64,000 bases of DNA from Micromonospora saelicesensis (GCF_900091575.1 NZ_FMCR01000006.1:248001-312000); one strand, 5' to 3'; shown: positions 41,567 to 50,141, counted from the first letter of the stretch. The notes: generated from the sequence alone by a model not told the origin. Made by a program: numbers and translations.

Positions 41567-43123
41567 TCACTCGCCCGCTCCGTCGATCTGCGGCAGCAGC
41601 GGCAGCCGAACCCGGAAGGTGGCCCCGCCGCCGGGCGTCTCGGCCACCTCGACCGAGCCGTGGTGGGCGGCGACCAGCGCCGCCACGATGGCCAGGCCGA
41701 GGCCGGTGCCGGTGTTGCCGTCGGCCCTCCGGGTCCGGGCCGCGTCGGCCCGGTAGAACCGCTCGAAGACACGTTCCGCCTGCTCGGCTGAGAGACCGGG
41801 GCCGGTGTCGGCCACCTCCACGACGGCGAAACCACCCGGTTCGGCGCGCAGCCGTACCCGGATCTCGGCCTCCGGTGGGGTGTGGGTGAGCGCGTTGGTG
41901 ACCAGGTTGCCGATCACCTGCCGTAGCCGCGCGTCGTCGGCGGAGACGACGAGCGGGCCCGATTCGGGCGCGATCTCCAGCTCGATCCGCCGGTCCGGTG
42001 CCATCGCCCGGGCGGCCTGCACCGCGTCGGAGGCGAGCACCGGCAGCTCCACCGGGGTGAGCGAGAGCGGCCGTTCCATGTCCAACCGGGCGAGCAGAAG
42101 CAGGTCCTCCACCAGCAGCCCCATCCGGGCCGCCTCGTCCTCGATCCGGCGCAGCAGACCGGCGGTCTGCTCCGGCGCACGGGCGGCACCCTGCCGGTAC
42201 AACTCGGCGAAGCCACGAATGGTGGTGAGCGGAGTCCGCAGCTCGTGGGAGGCGTCGGCGACGAACTGCCGCATCCGCTCCTCGGAGCGGATGGCCCGCG
42301 CCTCGGACGCCTGTGCGGCGGCGGCGGCATCCCGGGCGGCGCTCTCCGCCCACCGGGCCGAGGTTTCCGACGCGGCTCGGGCGGTGAACGCCGCCTCGAT
42401 CTGGGTGAGCATCGCGTTCAGCGCACGGGAGAGCCGGCCCAGCTCCGAAGTCGGCTCGGCCTGGCCCTCCTCCGGGTCGGGCACCCGGCGGGTCAGGTCA
42501 CCGCCGGCGATCGCGGCGGCGGTCTGTTCGATCTCGACGAGGGGCTTGAGGCTGGTCCGGACGATCGCCGCGCCGACCGAGGCCAGCATGATCAGCACTG
42601 CGCCACCGACCAGGAGGTCTATCCAGACGAGCTGCTTCACCGCCCGGTCCACGTCGGTCAGCGGCTGACCCACGGCCAGCACCGAGCCGTCCGGCTGGGG
42701 GGCGTAGTACACCCGCCAGCGGGTGTAGCCGTTGTGGGACAGGACGGTCTGCGGCTCGCCCTCCGCCGCCTCGAAACCCGCGCGGCTGGTGGGGAACGCG
42801 GGCAGTTGGTCGCGGTCGTAGCTGAGGTCGTCGTATTTGGGCGGGTACACCTGCTGCTCGTCGGCCACGATGACGACGTAGTCGCTGGGCAGCATCGCGC
42901 CGACCTCACCGCTGCGCAGCTTCGGAAGCAGCTGGCCGAGGCCCTGGGCGGTCGACCGGACCTGCCCGTCGACCTGGCCCTCCAGGTAGTTGCGGAGGAA
43001 GTACGCGGTCAGCGAGCTGATCACCAGAAGCGCGACGGCGACCAGCGCGAGCACCGAGGTGACCAGCTTCACCCGCAGCGGAACGCTGCGGACCCGCCCT
43101 TTCGCCTGCTGGACCGCGTTCAC
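41567..43123 (-). CDS. Two-component sensor histidine kinase
   Basis: A 518-residue HPK. Two membrane helices (about 20-43 and 172-190) flank an extracellular sensor domain of about 125 residues. They are followed by HAMP (about 192-245), a helical linker rich in Ala/Glu, and the dimerisation domain with the phosphorylated His in FVADASHELRTPLTT (about 290). The ATPase domain has N-box QVIGNLVTNALTHTP, G1 VADTGPGLS and G2 GTGLGLAIV. Its GTG start overlaps the response regulator stop (GTGA), so the pair is made together. The C-terminus is followed directly by the protease promoter array. Confidence 0.93.
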   Translation of the reverse strand: MNAVQQAKGRVRSVPLRVKLVTSVLALVAVALLVISSLTAYFLRNYLEGQVDGQVRSTAQGLGQLLPKLRSGEVGAMLPSDYVVIVADEQQVYPPKYDDLSYDRDQLPAFPTSRAGFEAAEGEPQTVLSHNGYTRWRVYYAPQPDGSVLAVGQPLTDVDRAVKQLVWIDLLVGGAVLIMLASVGAAIVRTSLKPLVEIEQTAAAIAGGDLTRRVPDPEEGQAEPTSELGRLSRALNAMLTQIEAAFTARAASETSARWAESAARDAAAAAQASEARAIRSEERMRQFVADASHELRTPLTTIRGFAELYRQGAARAPEQTAGLLRRIEDEAARMGLLVEDLLLLARLDMERPLSLTPVELPVLASDAVQAARAMAPDRRIELEIAPESGPLVVSADDARLRQVIGNLVTNALTHTPPEAEIRVRLRAEPGGFAVVEVADTGPGLSAEQAERVFERFYRADAARTRRADGNTGTGLGLAIVAALVAAHHGSVEVAETPGGGATFRVRLPLLPQIDGAGE

Positions 43124-43821
43124 GCCGCCGGCTTGCGCAGCACGTAGCCGACGCCGCGCAGGGTGTGGATCAGCCGGGGTTGGGTGGTGTCGACCTTGCG
43201 CCGCAGATACGAGATGTAGGACTCGACGATGTTGTCGTCGCCCCGGAAGTCGTAGTTCCAGACGTGGTCGAGGATCTGCGCCTTGGAGAGCACCCGGTTG
43301 GCGTTGAGCATCAGGTACCGCAGCAGCTTGAACTCGGTCGGCGAGAGCTGCACCCGCTGGCCCGCACGGTGCACCTCGTGGGTCTCCTCGTCCAACTCGA
43401 GGTCCGCGAAGGTGAGCCGGGACGGGGCCTGCTCGCCGGTCGTGGTGCGGCGCAGCACGGCGCGGATCCGGGCGGTCAACTCCTCCAGGCTGAACGGCTT
43501 CGTGACGTAGTCGTCGCCGCCCAGAGTCAGCCCACGGATCTTGTCGTCGGTGGCGTCCCGGGCGGTCAGGAACACCACCGGGGTACGCGTGCCGCCCTCG
43601 CGGAGCATCCGGATGACCTCGAAGCCGTCGAGGTCGGGGAGCATCACGTCGAGCACCACCAGGTCGGGCCGGTGGTCCTTGGCGGCGTTGAGCGCGGCGC
43701 TCCCACTTGTCGCGGTGGCCACGTCGAAGCCCGCGAACCGCAGGCTCGCGGAGAGCAGTTCGAGGATGTTGGGGTCGTCCTCGACGACGAGCAGTCGCGC
43801 CTCGGTCTGGGTAGCGGGCAT
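43120..43821 (-). CDS. PhoP/OmpR-type response regulator
   Basis: A 233-residue regulator. The receiver domain has the acidic EDDPN, phosphoacceptor Asp58 in LVVLDVMLPD, Thr86, and Lys108 in YVTKPFSLEE. The DNA-binding winged helix shows DEETHEVHRAGQRVQLSPTEF and WNYDFRGDDNIVESYISYLRRKVD, closest in wording to mycobacterial PhoP/TcrX. The start at ATG 43821 is supported by the receiver fold beginning shortly after; no strong ribosome binding site is visible. Upstream is a four-unit array whose first 7-mer TCACAGC equals the known mycobacterial PhoP half-site, so autoregulation is expected. Confidence 0.92.
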   Translation of the reverse strand: MPATQTEARLLVVEDDPNILELLSASLRFAGFDVATATSGSAALNAAKDHRPDLVVLDVMLPDLDGFEVIRMLREGGTRTPVVFLTARDATDDKIRGLTLGGDDYVTKPFSLEELTARIRAVLRRTTTGEQAPSRLTFADLELDEETHEVHRAGQRVQLSPTEFKLLRYLMLNANRVLSKAQILDHVWNYDFRGDDNIVESYISYLRRKVDTTQPRLIHTLRGVGYVLRKPAA

Positions 43822-43842
43822 GAGCCCATCATCGGTGACTTC

Positions 43843-43882
43843 ACTGCGCCAGCGCTGGACGCTTCCTGCAAAAAGGCTGTGA
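43843..43882 (-). promoter_or_regulatory. Four-unit 11-bp direct-repeat array upstream of the response regulator
   Basis: On the minus strand the 7-mers TCACAGC, TTGCAGG, GTCCAGC and GCGCAGT are separated by 4-nt spacers (CTTT, AAGC, GCTG), again with CAG in register every 11 bp. The array spans 22-61 bp upstream of the ATG, exactly as at the protease gene. It is a likely autoregulatory site. Confidence 0.7.
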
Positions 43883-43907
43883 GTCGGCGGCCGTCCGGCG
43901 AGGCCGG

Positions 43908-44519
43908 TCAGCGCAGCAGGCGACGCAGCCCGTCGAGGGCGCCGTCGAGCAGCCGGATCGCGGTGCGCAACTGGGTGTCGCTGAACTGTCGGGCGCGCAT
44001 CAGCCGGCCCACCTCGGCGGTGAACGCGGCCAGCCGCTGGTCCAACTCGTCGAGCAGCTCGGCCTGCGGCCCTCCGGTCGACGCCGGGCGGGGCGGCGGC
44101 GCGGGCGCCTCCCACCGGGTCCGCCGGGTCTGCCGGGTGGCCTCGCTCAGCTCCCGCTTGAGGTCGCGTGCCGATCCGCGTACCTCGCTGCGGATCTCGC
44201 CGGCCAGGCTGGAGAGGTCCGCCACGGAGGCCGCGATGTCCGTTTCCAGCGCGGTCAACTCACCGGCCCGCTGGTGCAGTTCCGCCCGGCCGGCATCGGT
44301 GATGTCGTACGTCTTGCGGCCGCCGGCCGCGGTGTGGCTGACCAGACCCTCGACCTCCAGCCGTTGCAGGCGGGGGTAGATGGTGCCGGCGCTGGGCGCG
44401 TACAGCCCGAGGAAGCGGTCCTCCAGCAGGCGGATCAGCTCGTAGCCGTGCTTCGGGCCGTCGTCGAGGAGCTTGAGCAGGTAGAGCCGGAGCCGCCCGT
44501 GGCTGAACACGGCGGTCAC
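43908..44519 (-). CDS. PadR family transcriptional regulator
   Basis: A 203-residue regulator. The N-terminal winged helix has the PadR pattern LRLYLLKLLDDGPKHGYELIRLLEDRF and GTIYPRLQRLEVEGLVSH, with TYDITDAGRAEL closing the wing. A long helical C-terminal region (about 85-203) forms the dimerisation arm and is longer than in small PadR-s2 proteins. Its GTG start overlaps the stop of the upstream DUF4097 gene (GTGA). An ATGT-N8-ACAT site on the operon promoter fits the known PadR box, so it likely represses its own operon. Confidence 0.9.
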   Translation of the reverse strand: MTAVFSHGRLRLYLLKLLDDGPKHGYELIRLLEDRFLGLYAPSAGTIYPRLQRLEVEGLVSHTAAGGRKTYDITDAGRAELHQRAGELTALETDIAASVADLSSLAGEIRSEVRGSARDLKRELSEATRQTRRTRWEAPAPPPRPASTGGPQAELLDELDQRLAAFTAEVGRLMRARQFSDTQLRTAIRLLDGALDGLRRLLR

Positions 44520-45340
44520 GGCAGCTCCTCTGCATCGTCGTCGACGGCTCGGGCGAGCAGGGCGATGCTCCCCGAGGTCGCGGAAGCCCAGAGCTTACCG
44601 TCGCCGGCGCCGAGCACCCCCTCGCTGCTGGGCAGTGGGAACGTCGAGGTGCGCAGCTGCGGAAAGCCGCTGGTGATCCGGCCGGAGGCGGTGTTCAGCT
44701 GGACGGCGAGGTCGCTGTCCGCGCGGACCCGGACGGTGATGCTGCCCGAGATGGTGGTCAACCGGATCTCGCTGCGCCGGGGGTTGTCCAAATCACAGGT
44801 GATCTGACCTGAGACGGTCTGCGCCCGGACCCGGTCGGCGGCGCTGTCGGCGAGGATCACCTCCCCGGAGACCGTCTCCACAGTGAGGTCGCCGCGGACG
44901 CCGAGCGCCTCCACCGGGCCCGAGGTGAGCTTCGCGGAGGTGCTGCCGCGCAGCCCCATCAGGGTGATCTGGCCGGCGACGACGTTGGCGGTGGTCTGCC
45001 GGCGCAGGCCGGAGGCGACCAGCGAGCCCGCGACCAGGCCCAGATCGGCGAGGACGTCGGCGGGCACGGCGATGGAGACGTCCACCCGGGGATAGCGGTG
45101 GATCATCCGGAACCAGCGCAGGACGTCCGACCAGCCCCGACCGCGTTCCTGGCGGACGCTGAGGCGACCGTCGGTGTGGTCGATCAGGACCGGCCGACGG
45201 CCGACCTGGGTCACGTCGATCCGGGTCGGCCCGTCGGTGGCGACCACGTTGAGCCGCCCACTGATCAGTCGAACGTCCAGCCGGACGACCGGAGCGTCCA
45301 GTGTGAGCCGTTGCGGGCTCTCGACCGTCCATCCGGCCAT
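44516..45340 (-). CDS. DUF4097 beta-helix-like protein
   Basis: A 274-residue protein of the DUF4097 (adhesin-like, LiaG-related) family. It is built of repeated short strands with the pattern VSG.I.....G..., seen as SGPVEALGVRGDLTVETVSGEV, AQTVSGQITCDL and TISGSITVRVRADSD. No signal peptide or membrane helix is visible, so a cytosolic or peripheral role is likely. In many bacteria DUF4097 genes are operonic with PadR regulators, as here. GAGGGGG before ATG 45340 supports the start. Confidence 0.85.
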   Translation of the reverse strand: MAGWTVESPQRLTLDAPVVRLDVRLISGRLNVVATDGPTRIDVTQVGRRPVLIDHTDGRLSVRQERGRGWSDVLRWFRMIHRYPRVDVSIAVPADVLADLGLVAGSLVASGLRRQTTANVVAGQITLMGLRGSTSAKLTSGPVEALGVRGDLTVETVSGEVILADSAADRVRAQTVSGQITCDLDNPRRSEIRLTTISGSITVRVRADSDLAVQLNTASGRITSGFPQLRTSTFPLPSSEGVLGAGDGKLWASATSGSIALLARAVDDDAEELP

Positions 45341-45389
45341 GGCGTTCCCCCTCTCGACGACGCGCGGGAGGCACGCCGAACAGGAGGAG

Positions 45390-45419
45390 AATGTAACGCG
45401 ATACATCGCGACACCACAA
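45390..45419 (-). promoter_or_regulatory. DUF4097-padR promoter with PadR-type operator
   Basis: A -10 box TACATT (45390-45395) and a -35 box TTGTGG (45414-45419) are 18 bp apart on the minus strand. The spacer and -10 box are covered by ATGT-AACGCGAT-ACAT (45391-45406), exactly the ATGT-N8-ACAT pattern known for PadR-family operators. This predicts self-repression by the PadR protein of the operon. Confidence 0.65.
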
Positions 45420-45464
45420 GACTGTCGCGAGTTGGTCGCCGGCCCGGCGTTCGGCGTGCTCCCC

Positions 45465-46403
45465 TCAGGCCGCCAGGTCCAGCTCCCGATCAGCAGGCGG
45501 ACCCGGTACGGGAACGGCCGGGGTCACCGTCGGCACCGGCCGCAGCCGGGCCCGCGCCACGGCACCCGCCGCCGGCACCAGATGTACGGCCGACTCGGCG
45601 GCCCGGGCCAGCAACCGCCGATCGGCGTCACGGGCCGGGTGCAGCGCGGCGGCGATCGTCACCGAGACCACCAGCTCCCGCGCCGCGACCACCCGTGCCA
45701 CCGAGCGCAGCAGGGTGTCCGCACCGAGGAAGGCGGCCGCCGTGGTGGTCGACCCGGTGGCCGCACAGCGATAGGTGAGCCGCAGCGGAACCACCGGGCT
45801 GCCGGTGTCGATGGCCGCCTGGAACGTCGCCGGCCGGAACCCACCGCCAGGGCGGCAGTCGGTGGCACCGTTCCCGGCACACCACGTCGTGCCCTCCGGA
45901 AAGACAGCCACCGACCGCCCGGCGCGCAGCGCGTCGGCGACCCGGGCGACGGTCCTCGGCAGCGCCAGCGGCCGGGCGCGGTCCACGAAGACCGTGCCCA
46001 CCGCCGCAGCCAGCAGACCGACCACCGGCCAGGAGCGGACCTCCCGTTTGGCCACCATCCGGGTGGGCGCGACCGCCAGCACCGCGAGGATGTCCAGCCA
46101 GGAGACATGGTTGGCGACCAGCAGTGCGCGCCGCCGGGGCAACCGACCCCGGACCACGAGGCGGACGCCGAAGGCGCGCGCGGTGGCCCGCGCCCAGCCG
46201 CTGACCAGCGCCTGCCGTTCCCGAGTGGGGAGCACGGGCAGCAGCGCCACCACCGGGATCCCGGCCATAAGCATGCCGAGCGCGGCGACCAGTCGGAGCA
46301 CCCGGCGGGACACCGGCACCGTGGGCCCCTCGCCGGCCGCCGGCAGGCAGTCGTCGTCGCAACCCGAGGCGGGGCGCCACAGGTCGCGCGGCACGGCGGT
46401 CAC
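45465..46403 (-). CDS. olsA: Ornithine-lipid type O-acyltransferase (OlsA-like, PlsC family)
   Basis: A 312-residue PlsC-family acyltransferase with one or two N-terminal membrane helices (VLRLVAALGMLMAGIPVVALL). The catalytic HxxxxD is NHVSWLDI (about residue 98), and the substrate motif is FPEGTTW (about 170). A Pro/Ala-rich tail follows. Taken alone it could be a lysophosphatidate acyltransferase; the GTGA overlap with an upstream OlsB-type N-acyltransferase makes ornithine lipid assembly (O-acylation of lyso-ornithine lipid) the better guess. GTG start. Confidence 0.78.
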   Translation of the reverse strand: MTAVPRDLWRPASGCDDDCLPAAGEGPTVPVSRRVLRLVAALGMLMAGIPVVALLPVLPTRERQALVSGWARATARAFGVRLVVRGRLPRRRALLVANHVSWLDILAVLAVAPTRMVAKREVRSWPVVGLLAAAVGTVFVDRARPLALPRTVARVADALRAGRSVAVFPEGTTWCAGNGATDCRPGGGFRPATFQAAIDTGSPVVPLRLTYRCAATGSTTTAAAFLGADTLLRSVARVVAARELVVSVTIAAALHPARDADRRLLARAAESAVHLVPAAGAVARARLRPVPTVTPAVPVPGPPADRELDLAA

Positions 46404-47170
46404 CGCTGCTCCCCGCCGAGGAAGTGCCGCAGGTAGCGCGGGTTCATCCGGTCCAGGGAGAAGAGGACGTAGAAGTCCGCGCACCCGAAGTCGCTGTCGT
46501 ACGACGGCTCGCCGCAGATCCACGCGCCGAGCCGGAGGTAGCCACGCAGCAGCGGCGGAACCGCCACCCGCCCGGCCGGGGCGGCGGCGACCGGGCCGGC
46601 CGCAGCCGCCTCGGTGAACCAGGGCCGCAACGGGCGGACCCGCAGCGGCGGCGGCGACAGGTGCCGGGCCCGGGCCTGGGTCCACACCTCGGCCACCGTC
46701 CGCCCGCCGTCAGCCACCGGCACCGACGCGCAGCCGCCGAGCCAGCGGGAGCCGCGCAGGTGCAGGTACCGGATGATGCCGGCCCACATCAGGTTGATCA
46801 CCGCGCCGGAGCGGTGGTCCGGGTGCACGCAGGACCGACCCGCCTCGACCAGGTCGTCGCGGAGCGGGTCGAGCGGGCTCAGGTCGAACTCGTCCTCGGC
46901 GTAGCGCCGGGTGGTGCGCCCCGGCGGCAGCAGCCGGTACGTGCCGACCACCTCGCCGGTGCTGTCCTCGCGGACGATCAGGTGGTCGCAGTACGCGTCG
47001 AAGGGGTCGACGTCCAACCCGGCCTCGCCGGGGAGGGTGGCGCCGAGCTCGGTGGCGAACACCTCGTGGCGCAGGCGTTGCGCGGCCGCGACCTGGGTGG
47101 GGTCGTCGGCGATCAGCAGGGTGTATCCGCTGGTCTTCAGGGCTGCGCCAGCGGCATGCAGAACGGCCAT
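46400..47170 (-). CDS. olsB: Ornithine N-acyltransferase (OlsB-like, GNAT fold)
   Basis: A 256-residue member of the OlsB/Acetyltransf_5 family. Diagnostic segments are AQRLRHEVFATELGA, DPFDAYCDHLIVRE, GEVVGTYRLLPPG, EFDLSPLDPL and GRSCVHPDHRSGAVINLMWAGI, matching the acyl-ACP-dependent ornithine acyltransferase pattern. With the downstream acyltransferase it would make ornithine lipids, phosphorus-free membrane lipids that help under phosphate limitation or stress. ATG 47170 is used; no good ribosome binding site is seen and a more upstream GTG remains possible. Confidence 0.78.
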   Translation of the reverse strand: MAVLHAAGAALKTSGYTLLIADDPTQVAAAQRLRHEVFATELGATLPGEAGLDVDPFDAYCDHLIVREDSTGEVVGTYRLLPPGRTTRRYAEDEFDLSPLDPLRDDLVEAGRSCVHPDHRSGAVINLMWAGIIRYLHLRGSRWLGGCASVPVADGGRTVAEVWTQARARHLSPPPLRVRPLRPWFTEAAAAGPVAAAPAGRVAVPPLLRGYLRLGAWICGEPSYDSDFGCADFYVLFSLDRMNPRYLRHFLGGEQR

Positions 47171-47319
47171 GGGATCTGTGTAAGGGCCCGGGTTGCCATT
47201 CACGGGGACCACTGGTGTCGGCAGGATGAACGCCGGCCGGCAGATGGCTCCCACCCCGGTCGTGCGAGGCTGCGGAGCGGACCGGCGACGACGCCGACAC
47301 GCACCACCGGAGGTCGACG

Positions 47320-47967
47320 ATGCGTATCGAAACCCGCTACAACGGGCCCGCCGGTTCCGGCAACGGCGGCTGGAGCGCGGGGATCTTCGCCGCCGAGGCG
47401 GGCGGCAGCGGGCCGGTCGAGGTGACGCTGCGCCGGCCACCACCGCTGGAGACCGAGCTGACAGTGGTCGACGGCGAGGTCCGGGACCCGGCCGGCGAAC
47501 TGGTGGCCGAGGTGAGCCCGGCCGGGGTGATCGATGCTGTCGTACCCCCGGTCGACCTGGAGACGGCGGTGGCCGCCGCGGCCCGCTACCCCGGCCTGGT
47601 CGAGCATCCGTTCCCCAGCTGTTACGTCTGCGGGCCGCAGCGGGCCGACGGGCTGCGGATCTTCCCCGGCCGGCTGCCCGATGGCCGGACCGCCGCACCC
47701 TTCCGCGCGCCCGCACAGGTCAGCACGGCCACGGTCTGGGCTGCGCTGGACTGCCCCGGTGGTTGGGCGGTGCTCGCGCCGGGCCGCCCGTACCTGCTGG
47801 GCCGGATCGCCGCAGTGGTCGCGGCGCTGCCCCGGCCGGGCGACGAGTGCGTGGTGACCGGGGCGTTGCTGCGCGTCGATGGGCGCAAGGCGCTCGTGCA
47901 CACCAGCCTGTACGGCCCGGACGGGTCGTTGCTCGGCTCGGCGCGGGCAACCTGGATCGCCCGCTGA
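47320..47967 (+). CDS. Hotdog-fold thioesterase-like protein
   Basis: A 215-residue protein resembling double-hotdog acyl-thioesterase superfamily members. It shows YNGPAGSGNGGWSAG near the start, FPSCYVCGPQR in the middle (a CxxC pair), LDCPGGWAVLA, and PYLLGRIAAVV with a final strand GSARATWIAR. The pattern suggests an acyl-CoA or acyl-carrier ligand, but no catalytic residue can be pinned down. GGAGG seven bases before ATG 47320 fixes the start. It stands alone, divergent from olsB. Confidence 0.65.
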   Translation: MRIETRYNGPAGSGNGGWSAGIFAAEAGGSGPVEVTLRRPPPLETELTVVDGEVRDPAGELVAEVSPAGVIDAVVPPVDLETAVAAAARYPGLVEHPFPSCYVCGPQRADGLRIFPGRLPDGRTAAPFRAPAQVSTATVWAALDCPGGWAVLAPGRPYLLGRIAAVVAALPRPGDECVVTGALLRVDGRKALVHTSLYGPDGSLLGSARATWIAR

Positions 47968-48109
47968 ACCCGGGCCGTAGTCCGCAGGGATGAGTCGCGT
48001 CCACCCCGCGACGGAGGCAAACGTACTGACCGCGCCTGATTGACCTTGTTGCCACGGGCCGTCACGCTGTGCCACGGCGTACCTCGACGCCACACACGGG
48101 AGGAGAACG

Positions 48110-49045
48110 ATGACTGACGGGCAGCGAAGCCCCACCAGCGACGGTCAGATCGTGGTGTCCGGTCTGACGAAGCAGTACAAGAACGTCCGGGCGGTGAACA
48201 ACCTGTCCTTCACCGTGGCGCCGGGACGGGTGACCGGCTTCCTCGGCCCGAACGGCGCAGGCAAGACCACCACGCTGCGCATGCTGCTGAATCTGGTCAC
48301 GCCGACCGCCGGCACGGCCACCATCAGCGGCCAGCGGTACGCCGACCTCGCCACCCCGCTGCGGCAGGTCGGCGCGGTGCTGGAGGCGTCCAGCGCGCAC
48401 AAGGGCCGCACCGGCATCAACCACCTCCGGGTCATCTGCGCGGCGGCCGGGCTGCCCAAGCAGCGGGCCGACGAGGCGTTGGCCCTGGTCGGGCTGACCC
48501 CGGCGGCGAAGCGCAAGTTCAAGGGTTACTCGCTGGGCATGAAGCAGCGGCTCGGCATCGCCGCCGCGATGCTCGGTGACCCCCGCGTGCTGATCCTCGA
48601 CGAGCCGGCCAACGGGCTGGACCCGGAGGGCATCCGGTGGATGCGTGGGTTCCTCAAGAACCTCGCCCACGAGGGTCGTACGGTGCTGGTCTCCAGCCAC
48701 CTGCTGTCGGAGATGCAGCTCCTCGCCGACGACGTGGTGATCATCGCGGCCGGGCAGTTGGTCCGGCAGGGTCCGGTCGACCAGGTGCTCGGGTCGATGG
48801 CCCAGGGCGCCCGGGTCCGGGTCCGCACCCCGCAGGCCGAGGCGTTGACCGCCGCCCTCAAGGCGCAGTCGGCGACGATCGAGACCGACGAGCAGGGTGT
48901 GCTGCTGGTCGGCGGGGTGGACGCCCCGACGATCGGCCGGTCCGCCCTCGCGGCCGGGGTCGAGCTGCACGAACTGACCACCGAACGGCCCGATCTGGAA
49001 CGGGTCTTCCTGGAGCTGACGGCCGGAAAGGCGGGCATCCGATGA
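48110..49045 (+). CDS. ABC transporter ATP-binding protein
   Basis: A 311-residue ATPase with Walker A GPNGAGKTTTL (residues 46-56), Q-loop region, signature YSLGMKQRLGIA, Walker B VLILDEPANGLDPEG and H-loop SSHLLSEM. A C-terminal regulatory extension of about 90 residues follows. The DrrA/CcmA-like sequence suggests an exporter. GGAGGAGAACG stands before ATG 48110. Its stop overlaps the permease ATG (ATGA), so both form one ABC-2 transporter. The substrate (drug, lipid or peptide) is unknown. Confidence 0.92.
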   Translation: MTDGQRSPTSDGQIVVSGLTKQYKNVRAVNNLSFTVAPGRVTGFLGPNGAGKTTTLRMLLNLVTPTAGTATISGQRYADLATPLRQVGAVLEASSAHKGRTGINHLRVICAAAGLPKQRADEALALVGLTPAAKRKFKGYSLGMKQRLGIAAAMLGDPRVLILDEPANGLDPEGIRWMRGFLKNLAHEGRTVLVSSHLLSEMQLLADDVVIIAAGQLVRQGPVDQVLGSMAQGARVRVRTPQAEALTAALKAQSATIETDEQGVLLVGGVDAPTIGRSALAAGVELHELTTERPDLERVFLELTAGKAGIR

Positions 49046-49854
49046 ACCTGGTCCGATCCGAGCTACTCAAGATCCGTACCACCAGCACCTGGTGGTGGCT
49101 GGCCATCGGCGCGTTCCTCTCGATCGCCCTGGCGTTCGCGATCAACGCGTGGTTGGCCGTCACGGCGCTCGGCGGCGACGCCGAAGAGATCGGTGTCAGC
49201 GCCGAGCAGGCGACCGCGCCGGCGCAGGCGGCGAACCTCTACACCTCGGGTCAGTACCTCGGGCTGATGTTCGTGATGCTCATCGGCATCCTGATGGTCA
49301 CCAACGAGTTCTTCCACCAGACCGCGACCACGACGTTCCTGACGACTCCCCGGCGGACGTCGGTCATCGTCAGCAAGCTCGTCGCCGCCAGCCTGCTCGG
49401 CTTCATGTTCTGGCTGGCGACCACGCTCATCGACCTGGCCGCCGGCGCGATCTTCCTGTCCGCGAACGACTACGGCACTCAGCTCGGTGAGTGGCCGGTG
49501 CAGCGGGCGCTGCTGTTCAACCTGCTGGCCTACGCCATCTGGACGATCCTCGGTGTGGGCATCGGCACCCTGATCACCAACCAGCTCGGTGCGGTGATCA
49601 CGGCGGCAGTGCTCTATCTGATCGGCACCCAGGTGGTGGGGCTGCTCTTCCTGCTCCTGTCGAACCTCCTCGACAGCCAGGCGGTTCTCAAGTGGCAGGT
49701 GATCTGGCCCGCTGTGGCATCCCAGGTCATGATCACGGAGGGCACCTCGGAGTTCACACCCTCCTGGTGGGTCGGTGCCCTGGTGCTGATCGGCTACGCG
49801 CTGGTCAGCGGAATTGCCGGAGTTCTGCTCACCCGGCGGCGCGACATCGCCTGA
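49042..49854 (+). CDS. ABC-2 type permease
   Basis: A 270-residue integral membrane subunit with six predicted helices, starting SELLKIRTTSTWWWLAIGAFLSIALAFAI and including LMFVMLIGILMVTNEF, LVAASLLGFMFWLATTLI, LLFNLLAYAIWTILGVGIGTLI, LYLIGTQVVGLLFLLL and VGALVLIGYALVSGIAGVLL. A large extracellular loop separates helices 1 and 2. It makes the pore for the adjacent ATPase. A 17-bp terminator hairpin follows its stop. Confidence 0.9.
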   Translation: MNLVRSELLKIRTTSTWWWLAIGAFLSIALAFAINAWLAVTALGGDAEEIGVSAEQATAPAQAANLYTSGQYLGLMFVMLIGILMVTNEFFHQTATTTFLTTPRRTSVIVSKLVAASLLGFMFWLATTLIDLAAGAIFLSANDYGTQLGEWPVQRALLFNLLAYAIWTILGVGIGTLITNQLGAVITAAVLYLIGTQVVGLLFLLLSNLLDSQAVLKWQVIWPAVASQVMITEGTSEFTPSWWVGALVLIGYALVSGIAGVLLTRRRDIA

Positions 49855-49863
49855 TGGCGTCTG

Positions 49864-49905
49864 CGACCCCGGAGCGGCGACGACAGGCTCGCCGCCCCGG
49901 GGTCG
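49864..49905 (+). terminator. Terminator of the ABC transporter operon
   Basis: CGACCCCGGAGCGGCGA (49864-49880) and TCGCCGCCCCGGGGTCG (49889-49905) form a 17-bp stem with one mismatch and an 8-nt loop, starting 10 bp after the permease stop. The rest of the 287-bp gap before kgd shows no gene. Confidence 0.85.
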
Positions 49906-50141
49906 GGCGTCACCCTCGGCGACCGGCCGCGGGAGGGCCGGGTGTTACCAGTTCGACACGGTGCGCGCAGGCGTTGCCGAACTTCTGGCATCTTCTGTGA
50001 AACCGGCCACGGGACCGAGGCGGAAATGCCTGCGGGATCGGTACGGCGTAGCCTGGGAGCCGTCTAGTCCGTGCTCCTAATCGGGCGCGACGGACCCACC
50101 GCGTGCCACACAAACCCGCGTGAAAGAGGCGATTACCGGCC

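Noticed and set aside
49970..50005. A third response-regulator array before kgd
   Set aside because: TCACAGA and GCCAGAA on the minus strand place CAG only 10 bp apart and with no further repeats, so the 11-bp register is not met.
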